This document shows positions 8,001 to 13,287 of a stretch of 13,287 nucleotides of DNA, in pieces; the stretch's first letter is position 1; each line of letters starts with the position of its first letter. The stretch spans positions 1 to 13,287 of the forward strand of contig DWVA01000220.1 in assembly GCA_019120475.1 (NCBI GenBank), in the 5' to 3' direction. The DNA is from Candidatus Blautia intestinipullorum (GTDB lineage: Bacteria; Bacillota; Clostridia; Lachnospirales; Lachnospiraceae). Below the pieces are notes generated by a model. It was not told the origin of the DNA and ran no database searches. It saw nothing but the letters and a program-made list of their open reading frames with translations. The position numbers were made by a program, and so were the translations under genes.

Positions 8001-8682
8001 TATGGATCAGGATGAGCTGACGGAGCTTCTGACTTCCATGATGTCCGACGAGGACGCCGCTTATGAAAATAATCTTAAAAAGCTGGGGTATGCGGATAAG
8101 AATAAGCCGGGAGGAATCGCCATTTATCCCAAGAATTTTGAGAGCAAGGAACAGATCCTGAACATTTTGGACGCCTATAATGAGAAAATGGAAGATTCCG
8201 GCCAGGAAGAAAAGGCCATCACTTATACCGATATGGTAGGCACGCTGATGTCTTCTGTGACGGATATTATAAATGTGATCAGCTATGTACTGGTGGCGTT
8301 TGTAGCTATTTCGCTGGTGGTGTCCTCCATTATGATCGGAGTGATCACTTATATCAGTGTTCTGGAGAGAAAGAAGGAGATCGGTATTCTCAGGGCTATC
8401 GGAGCCTCCAAAAGAAACGTTTCCCAGGTGTTCAACGCGGAGACGTTTATTATCGGTTTCTGTGCCGGAGCAATGGGTATCGGGATCACGCTGCTTCTTC
8501 TGATACCCGGAAACCAGATCATTCATTCCATTGCGGGAAGAAGCGACATTAACGCAGTGCTTCCGGCAGGATATGCGGTAATACTGATCGTTTTGAGTGT
8601 GTTCCTGACACTGCTTGGAGGACTGATACCATCCAGAAAGGCAGCGAAAAGCGATCCGGTAAAAGCATTGAGGACAGAATAA
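5071..8682 (+). CDS. MacB-type ABC transporter, ATPase and permease in one chain
   Basis: This membrane ABC protein of 1203 residues is likely an exporter or mechanotransmission-type transporter acting on a peptide, antimicrobial or envelope substrate. The ATPase domain (about 1-230) has Walker A GPSGSGKTT (38-46), Q-loop Gln90, signature MSGGQ (142-146), Walker B ILLADE (162-167) and H-loop His198, so it should be active. The first membrane helix is near 265-288. A very large extracellular region (about 289-1065) follows. Three more helices lie near 1066-1096, 1121-1148 and 1163-1187, with the FtsX-typical ERKKEIGILRAIGASKR (1099-1115) and the ending IPSRKAAKSDPVKAL. This order equals MacB, but MacB is only about 650 residues; the excess is all extracellular and partly repetitive. 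No MacA-like adaptor is adjacent. AAGGAAG lies 9 bases before the ATG. The substrate is unknown. Confidence 0.92.
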   Translation: MLQIKEIYKQYKTGNLVQKALDGVSLNLRENEFVAILGPSGSGKTTLLNIIGGLDRYDSGDLIINGISTKKYKDRDWDSYRNHTIGFVFQSYNLIPHQTVLANVELALTISGISKGERRERARKALEQVGLGEQIHKKPNQMSGGQMQRVAIARALVNDPEILLADEPTGALDSDTSVQVMDLLKEVAKERLVVMVTHNPELAEQYATRIVNLRDGKILSDSMPYEVDEAALEVPRHENMGKSSMSFLTALSLSFNNLKTKKARTILTSFAGSIGIIGIALILSLSTGVNDYIQSVEEETLSEYPLEISSTGVDLTSMMIDAANSTVSGGEGQVGVNEMVTNMFSKMDSNDLESLKTYLDSGESGIDDYVNSIEYTYNVSPLIFLDNKNGTRQVNPDRSFAALGLGSGQSTNSLMSMSMNTDVFYEMPSDEDLYKDQYDVMAGHWPEKYDECVLVLTSNGNISDLMLYTLGLRDGEELDRMVKQFAEEEDVETPEDIREYSYDEILGIRFKLVNSADLYAYDEEYNVWTDKSGDEDYVEKTVNNGKDLTIVGIVKPSEGTDIAMLTSGIGYTPELTSHVIDEAADSRIVKNQLQNKNINVFSGKEFGEEAEEDEFDVSSLFSVDGEAMEKAFQIDEDAFSSLDLSALSGMDIDTSALGGAFQIDGSQLDLSGIMNIDLEKILPEVSEDLKQKAEDLGKRLDLEISEEELRAMTEDMIRGFQESLPEDSDIEFTDPAQSFQDYLETEEAKNILEESIRNLISSNISVSVPTDQLWGIAAQLVTDYQNYAKENNIEESSVATIIAYLQLPEVQQNLTAQAENVIRNSIDIQIQPDQIQQIFAALLAGYQKYAAEYVLPDAAAVGQAYLDYLKSDAGQKRLYSNLAEAVDLNAAAEEVSAIFQDEGKTIQEEVEKQFRSGMESMLGQIGNNISAAMRQAAGQIGSAMADAIQQYVGQMSSAMENAVSIDEDAFMNAIQVNMDQDELTELLTSMMSDEDAAYENNLKKLGYADKNKPGGIAIYPKNFESKEQILNILDAYNEKMEDSGQEEKAITYTDMVGTLMSSVTDIINVISYVLVAFVAISLVVSSIMIGVITYISVLERKKEIGILRAIGASKRNVSQVFNAETFIIGFCAGAMGIGITLLLLIPGNQIIHSIAGRSDINAVLPAGYAVILIVLSVFLTLLGGLIPSRKAAKSDPVKALRTE
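7171..7728 (+). repeat. Three ~62-residue repeats in the ABC transporter ectodomain
   Basis: This is a protein-level repeat. Three units cover about residues 701-760, 763-823 and 826-886. Each starts with a short alternating hydrophobic strand and an acidic turn (LEISEEEL, VSVPTDQL, IQIQPDQI). It continues with a helix carrying aromatic-Gln (Phe720-Gln, Tyr784-Gln, Tyr846-Gln) and then a Tyr-Leu helix (Tyr742, Tyr804, Tyr868). The landmark spacings are 62 or 64 residues throughout. A strand plus short helix at about 886-899 may be a truncated fourth copy. DNA identity is low, so the duplication is old or under selection only at the protein level. Confidence 0.7.
7837..7971 (+). repeat. Three 15-residue helical repeats in the ABC transporter
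   Basis: Residues 923-967 form three consecutive units, each starting Gly-Gln-(Ile/Met) at Gly923, Gly938 and Gly953, with an exact 15-residue period. The units are rich in Ala, Met, Gln and Ser and free of Pro, so a continuous helix with a 15-residue coiled-coil-like register is likely. The segment follows the longer repeats and precedes the IDEDAF motif (965-970). Confidence 0.6.
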
Positions 8683-8706
8683 AGCGGAGGATATACAAAT
8701 TTACTC

Positions 8707-8736
8707 TTGAAAAAAAGAAAAGAAAAGCGTTAAAAT
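8707..8736 (+). promoter_or_regulatory. Candidate promoter of the giant activase gene
   Basis: TTGAAA (8707-8712) and TAAAAT (8731-8736) are 18 bases apart, a good housekeeping-sigma match. It starts 24 bases after the ABC transporter stop. Transcription would begin near 8743 and give a leader of about 90 bases that contains the long hairpin at 8758-8798. The spacer is an A/G-only purine run. Confidence 0.6.
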
Positions 8737-8757
8737 AAAACAATGCGGAAATAATCG

Positions 8758-8798
8758 CTGCACCTTTGGAAATACCGGTGGTATTTTCAAGGGTGCAG
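8758..8798 (+). promoter_or_regulatory. Long hairpin in the leader of the activase gene
   Basis: Arms of 19 bases, 8758-8776 and 8780-8798, enclose a three-base GGT loop. The arms pair completely as RNA, using two G-U wobbles. After the stem comes TGAATTTATA, not a clean T tract, so this is a poor classical terminator for the ABC gene. It lies between the candidate promoter at 8707-8736 and the ribosome site at 8817-8825. It could be an attenuator or mRNA-stabilising leader, a weak terminator or, as DNA, a palindromic operator. Function is not decided by the sequence. Confidence 0.6.
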
Positions 8799-8833
8799 TG
8801 AATTTATACAGAAATAAAAGGTGATGAAGATAA

Positions 8834-11800
8834 ATGACGAAAGAAAAGAAAGAACAGGAAACGCTGCTGGCGGGTATCGACGTGGGTTCCACCACTACAA
8901 AAGTAGCGGTGATAGATCCGGAAACAGGCAGGATCCTTTTTTCTGATTACCGCAGGCATCATGCGGATCAGGTAAAAAGCATCGCTTTTGTGCTGAACGC
9001 GCTGAAGGAGCATTTCCCAGGGAGAAAGTTTCAGACAGCGCTGACGGGATCCGGCGCAAAGCCTATTGCGGAAAAACTGAAACTTACATTTATCCAGGAA
9101 GTCGCGGCAAATGCAGAGGCTCTGAAGACACAGTATCCCTCTATCGGAACAGCCATTGAACTGGGCGGGCAGGACGCGAAGATGATTTTTTTCCGAGAGG
9201 ACGATACTTCCCATACCGTAAATGTGGCGGATATGCGGATGAACGGAAGCTGTGCCGGAGGAACAGGCGCTTTTATTGACGAGATCGCTTCTGTTCTTAA
9301 GGTTCCGGTAGAAGATTTCAATAATCTGGCAGGTCAGGGAACCTGTGTTTACGATATTTCCGGGCGGTGCGGCGTATATGCCAAAACGGATATCCAGCCG
9401 CTTTTGAATCAGGGAGTTGCCAAAGAAGACCTGGCGCTGTCCGCCTTTCACGCCATTGCCAAGCAGACGATCGGAGGTCTGGCTCAGGGTCTTGAAATCA
9501 AAGCTCCGGTGGCTTTTGAGGGCGGGCCGCTGACTTTTAATCCGGTGCTGGTGAAGGTTTTTGCCGAGAGACTGTCCCTTGCTCAGGAAGATATTCTGAT
9601 CCCGGAGCATCCGGAACTGATGGTAGCCTGCGGAGCGGCCGTTTCTCTTCGGAATATGCTGAAAAAAAGCAAAGACCGTACCCCGGAGGAACTGCTGACC
9701 CTTTTCCATGAAAAACTGGAAGAGATGAAACATGCAAAGCTTCAGGAGGGAAAGCCCCTGTTTGCCTCCCTGGAACAGCGGAAGGAATTTGAAAGCAGAC
9801 ATAAAAAAGCGCTTCGTATATGGAAGAAGCCTTCCGGTGGAAAGGACGTTTATGCCTATCTGGGAATAGATTCAGGAAGCACTACCACAAAGTTTGTTCT
9901 TATTGACGAGAAGGAAGAAATCCTGGATTCCTTTTATGCCCCGAATGAGGGTGTTCCTCTGGATGTGGCGAAACGGGCGCTGATCGAGATGAGAGAACGC
10001 TACCGGAAGGAAGGGCTGCGGCTTCATATTCTTGCGGCAGGAACAACCGGTTATGGAGAACAGCTTTTCGCCAATGCTTTTCAGGCGGAATATCATACGG
10101 TGGAGACGGTAGCCCATGCCAGAGCCGCGGAGAAATATGTGAAGGACGCAACTTTTATCCTGGATATCGGCGGTCAGGATATGAAAGCGATATGGCTGGA
10201 GAACGGGATCATAACCAATATTCTTGTAAATGAGGCATGTTCCTCCGGGTGCGGATCCTTTTTGGAAAACTTTGCTTCTTCTCTCCATATACCGGCGGAG
10301 AAAATCGCGGAGGCCGCGTTTTCCTCCAGTCATCCGGCAGTGCTGGGAAGCCGGTGTACAGTATTTATGAACAGCAGCATTATTACGGAACAGCGCAACG
10401 GCAGACTGCCGGAAGACATTATGGCAGGACTGTGCCGCTCCATTATTGAAAACGTATTTACAAAGGTAGTAAGGCTTTCTAATGTAGATTCACTGGGCAA
10501 CAAAATTGTAGTGCAGGGGGGAACCTTTGAAAACGACGCGGTTTTAAGAGCTCTGGAGGAATATATCGGAAAGCCGGTTACAAGGGCTCCTTATCCCGGC
10601 CTTATGGGAGCCATCGGAGTGGCGCTTACGGCAAAGGAGCAGCATCAGAAGGAACCGGAAAAGCAGACTTTTATTGACCTGGACGCGCTGGATGATTTTT
10701 CCTACAGTCAGTCGGCAAACATGCCCTGCCCGTTCTGCAGCAATCACTGCAAACGTACTGTGATCACCTTTTCAAACGGAAGCTCCTGGATCACGAACAA
10801 CCGCTGTGAGAGAGGTGAAATACTGGGAAATCCAAAAGATGAGAAAGTACGGGAAAAGCTGAAGGAAAAAACGCAGAAGCTGAAAGAGGTTCCAAATCTG
10901 TATCAGACAAGAAAAGAGCTGCTGTTCAGGGACTATGATCATCCGAAGCTTATGGAGGAAAAGGGAATTACTATTGGTATGCCCCGAGTGCTTTCTTTCT
11001 GGGAAAACGCGCCCTTCTGGACTGCTTTCTGGAAATCGCTTGGATTCGGCGTCCGCTTTTCAGATTTCAGCACCCGTACGATATATGAAAACGGACTGCC
11101 GGCAGTAACTTCAGATACAGTATGTTTCCCTGCAAAGCTGGTTCACGGACATATCCGCAATCTTGTGAAAAAAGGTGTGGACCGGATTTTTATGCCGGTG
11201 ATCACAACAGTTCCTTCGGAAAACCGGGAGGATACCAGTCAGTCCATGTGCGCGGTAGTGAAGGGATATCCTCTTGTGATCCGTAATTCCGACGATCCAA
11301 AAGGACAATGGGGAATTCCGTTTGACTCACCCATGTTCCACTGGTACACAGAAGAGGATCAGAAAAAACAGCTTATAAAATATATGAAAGATACTTTCTC
11401 TGTTCCAGGAAAGCTGACAGAAAAAGCCGTTGAAGCGGGAAATAAGGCGCAGAAGACTTTTCAGAAAGAACTGAAAAAAGAGGGAGCCGCCGTCCTTAAA
11501 ATGGTGGAAAAAGAAAACAGATTTGCCGTAGTCCTTGCATCCAGGCCTTACCAGAACGATGCTCTTGTAAATCATGAACTGCCGGAGATGTTTGCAGGCT
11601 ACGGAATTCCGGTGCTGACGGCAGACTCGCTTCCCGATATTCAGGAGGTGGATCTTGGAAAAAGCCGTCTGGATATTGTAAACAATTATCACGCAAGAAT
11701 GCTTGCTTCCTCCGTTATGGCGGCAGAGAGCCAGTCCCTGGAATATGTGCAGCTTGTAAGTTTCGGATGCGGCCACGACGCCTATCTTTCTGATGAGATT

Positions 11801-13276
11801 GTCCGGATGATGAGGGAAATATCCGGAAAAACACCACTGATCCTTAAAGTGGACGAAAGCGATATCCAGGGACCGCTGCGCATCAGAGTCCGCTCTTTTC
11901 TGGAAACAGTGATGATGAAGAGAAGGAGAGGAGATAAGACAGTTCCCGGAGAACTTCCGGAGCCTTATCCGGTGAAATTTACAAAAGAAGACCGGAAAGA
12001 GAAGGTCGTTCTGGTCCCAAATACTTCTCACGCTTTCAGCAGGATCATGTCTGCGGCTTTCTGCGGCCAGGGAATCCGGGCGGTTTCTTTGCAGCCGGGG
12101 CGCGAGGAGGCCATCCGTCTCGGAAAAAAATATGTACATAATGATATCTGTTTTCCGGCGCAGATCGTGATCGGAGAAGCTCTGGCCGCTTTGAAGAGCG
12201 GAAAATATGATCCGGATCATACGGCTATCGGAATGGGAAAATATATCGGTGACTGCCGTCTTACCCATTACAGCGCTCTTTTGAGAAAAGCGTTGGATGA
12301 TGCAGGATTTCCTCAGGTACCGATTCTGACAAACGACGACAGAGACAGCCATGATCTGCATCCCGGCTTCCGGCTGAGCCTTGTCTCTTCTCTCAGAATT
12401 GCTTTCGCCATGCCTATGATCGACGCTCTGGAGGAGCTTCTGAGAAAGATCCGTCCTTATGAACTGGAAAAAGGAAGCGCGGAAAAAGCGTTTGAGGAAG
12501 CTATGGACAGCCTTGTGGATGGACTGGAGCATTCCGGTATTCCAGGAGCGGTGAAGGGATTCCGGAAGGGAATCGAGATTATGAGAAAAATCCCTTACGA
12601 CCGTTCAAGGAGAAAGCCGAGAGTACTGATCGTAGGAGAATACCTGCTGAACTTCCATCCGGGAGCGAACCATGATATTGAGAAATACCTGGAAAACAAC
12701 GGATTTGAAGTAATAGAAGCAAAAATGACCGATGTGATCAGAAAGACGTATTTTTATCAGGACAAGCAGATCCAGGAGTATCACCTAAACAGAGGAATCA
12801 CAAAGAGGACCTGGCTGTATACGGCGGATCATATCTTTAATCTTGCCCATGATACTACAGACCGGATCGCGAAGGAACATCCTCTTTATGAGCCTGCTGT
12901 GAGAATGCAGGATCTGGTAAAGGAAAGCGACCCGATCATCCATCACACTTTTGACGCCGGAGAGGGGGTTCTGATCCCGGGAGAGATCCTCCATCACGCA
13001 AAAGAAGGATGCAGGGCCTTTGTTATTCTTCAGCCCTTCGGATGCCTTCCCAATCATGTGGTAGGACGGGGCATCGCAAAGAAGCTGAAGGAAAAATATC
13101 CGGACGCGCAGATCCTTCCCCTTGACTATGATCCGGATGTAAGCTTTGCCAATATCGAAAACCGGCTTCAGATGCTGGTGATGAATATGAAAGAAATCTG
13201 GTACGGCAAAGGAGCGGAAGAAAGGAAGAAAACAGAATACCGGAAAACATCAGGAGAGCTGGCTGTCAGTATCTGA
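8834..13276 (+). CDS. Giant CoA dehydratase activase / HgdB-like fusion
   Basis: This cytoplasmic 1480-residue protein belongs to the 2-hydroxyacyl-CoA dehydratase activase superfamily (BadF/BcrA ASKHA ATPases), fused to DUF2229 and HgdB-like regions. Activase domain 1 (about 10-275) has GIDVGSTTTK, ELGGQDAK (109-116) and cysteines 140 and 179. Domain 2 (about 338-600) has GIDSGSTTTK, DIGGQDMK (444-451) and cysteines 469 and 508. Each pair is 39 residues apart, as in HgdC (Cys127/Cys166), where they hold a [4Fe-4S] cluster between two subunits. A Cys-rich linker (632, 635, 639, 658) follows. Two HgdB-like units (about 711-1030 and 1055-1455) each carry a CFPA cysteine, a second cysteine and an FGC cysteine. 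The likely role is ATP-driven low-potential electron transfer to an Fe-S cluster. The substrate is unknown. AAAGGTGAT (8817-8825) lies 8 bases before the ATG. No separate dehydratase subunit gene is adjacent within the window. Confidence 0.92.
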   Translation: MTKEKKEQETLLAGIDVGSTTTKVAVIDPETGRILFSDYRRHHADQVKSIAFVLNALKEHFPGRKFQTALTGSGAKPIAEKLKLTFIQEVAANAEALKTQYPSIGTAIELGGQDAKMIFFREDDTSHTVNVADMRMNGSCAGGTGAFIDEIASVLKVPVEDFNNLAGQGTCVYDISGRCGVYAKTDIQPLLNQGVAKEDLALSAFHAIAKQTIGGLAQGLEIKAPVAFEGGPLTFNPVLVKVFAERLSLAQEDILIPEHPELMVACGAAVSLRNMLKKSKDRTPEELLTLFHEKLEEMKHAKLQEGKPLFASLEQRKEFESRHKKALRIWKKPSGGKDVYAYLGIDSGSTTTKFVLIDEKEEILDSFYAPNEGVPLDVAKRALIEMRERYRKEGLRLHILAAGTTGYGEQLFANAFQAEYHTVETVAHARAAEKYVKDATFILDIGGQDMKAIWLENGIITNILVNEACSSGCGSFLENFASSLHIPAEKIAEAAFSSSHPAVLGSRCTVFMNSSIITEQRNGRLPEDIMAGLCRSIIENVFTKVVRLSNVDSLGNKIVVQGGTFENDAVLRALEEYIGKPVTRAPYPGLMGAIGVALTAKEQHQKEPEKQTFIDLDALDDFSYSQSANMPCPFCSNHCKRTVITFSNGSSWITNNRCERGEILGNPKDEKVREKLKEKTQKLKEVPNLYQTRKELLFRDYDHPKLMEEKGITIGMPRVLSFWENAPFWTAFWKSLGFGVRFSDFSTRTIYENGLPAVTSDTVCFPAKLVHGHIRNLVKKGVDRIFMPVITTVPSENREDTSQSMCAVVKGYPLVIRNSDDPKGQWGIPFDSPMFHWYTEEDQKKQLIKYMKDTFSVPGKLTEKAVEAGNKAQKTFQKELKKEGAAVLKMVEKENRFAVVLASRPYQNDALVNHELPEMFAGYGIPVLTADSLPDIQEVDLGKSRLDIVNNYHARMLASSVMAAESQSLEYVQLVSFGCGHDAYLSDEIVRMMREISGKTPLILKVDESDIQGPLRIRVRSFLETVMMKRRRGDKTVPGELPEPYPVKFTKEDRKEKVVLVPNTSHAFSRIMSAAFCGQGIRAVSLQPGREEAIRLGKKYVHNDICFPAQIVIGEALAALKSGKYDPDHTAIGMGKYIGDCRLTHYSALLRKALDDAGFPQVPILTNDDRDSHDLHPGFRLSLVSSLRIAFAMPMIDALEELLRKIRPYELEKGSAEKAFEEAMDSLVDGLEHSGIPGAVKGFRKGIEIMRKIPYDRSRRKPRVLIVGEYLLNFHPGANHDIEKYLENNGFEVIEAKMTDVIRKTYFYQDKQIQEYHLNRGITKRTWLYTADHIFNLAHDTTDRIAKEHPLYEPAVRMQDLVKESDPIIHHTFDAGEGVLIPGEILHHAKEGCRAFVILQPFGCLPNHVVGRGIAKKLKEKYPDAQILPLDYDPDVSFANIENRLQMLVMNMKEIWYGKGAEERKKTEYRKTSGELAVSI

Positions 13277-13287
13277 TAGTCCGGCTG

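Noticed and set aside
7681..8526. 281-codon open frame on the - strand inside the ABC gene
   Set aside because: Antisense to the repeat region and the C-terminal membrane helices. It is His/Ile/Leu-rich with no recognisable domain.
8686..8733. GGAGG just after the ABC stop, followed by a tiny TTG-started lysine/arginine-rich frame of 8 codons (8707-8733)
   Set aside because: The GGAGG-to-TTG distance of 16 bases is too long, and the TTG is part of the TTGAAA promoter box. A leader peptide is not supportable.
8804..9802. 332-codon open frame on the - strand
   Set aside because: Antisense shadow of the first activase domain. It has no family motif and the sense strand is unambiguous.
11327..12532. 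401-codon open frame on the - strand
   Set aside because: Antisense to the HgdB-like part of the giant activase. The composition is typical of a shadow frame and no promoter or ribosome site supports it.

Overview
The window reads as chromosomal DNA from a low-to-moderate G+C, strictly anaerobic Firmicute. Lachnospiraceae or a related gut Clostridia is most likely. This is inferred from the strong Shine-Dalgarno sites, the LytTR/GHKL two-component pair, the MacB-type ABC fusion and above all a giant oxygen-sensitive-type CoA dehydratase activase. No marker gene fixes the genus. All six genes are on the + strand. I see no tRNA, rRNA, CRISPR, insertion sequence or phage gene.

Layout: (1) pgi (140-1720) has a near-consensus promoter and its own hairpin terminator. 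(2) A LytTR response regulator (TTG start at 1799) and an AgrC/ComD-like GHKL sensor kinase (2519-3862) form a tight two-gene unit. (3) A CPBP-family membrane protease (3967-4908) follows a 104-bp gap that holds a perfect 10-bp direct repeat with a 21-bp period, sitting upstream of a -10 box. That is the usual architecture of a LytTR-activated promoter. A strong terminator ends this block. (4) A 1203-residue one-chain MacB-type ABC transporter (5071-8682) has its own candidate promoter and an unusually large extracellular region of about 775 residues built partly from internal repeats. (5) A promoter and a 19-bp hairpin leader precede a 1480-residue activase/dehydratase-like fusion (8834-13276), which ends 11 bases before the window end.

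How the parts may work together: the regulator/kinase pair probably senses an extracellular, perhaps peptide, signal and activates at least the CPBP protease promoter. No signal-peptide gene is visible in the window. The ABC transporter may belong to the same envelope response, but it lies beyond a terminator and lacks a similar direct repeat, so the link is only positional. The giant activase looks independent. It carries two complete ATP-dependent activase domains, a Cys-rich linker and two colinear HgdB-like units with matching cysteine landmarks. It could therefore hold an ATP-driven low-potential electron donor and its iron-sulfur acceptor in one chain. This protein, the direct repeat upstream of the protease gene and the repeats in the transporter ectodomain are the most interesting items.
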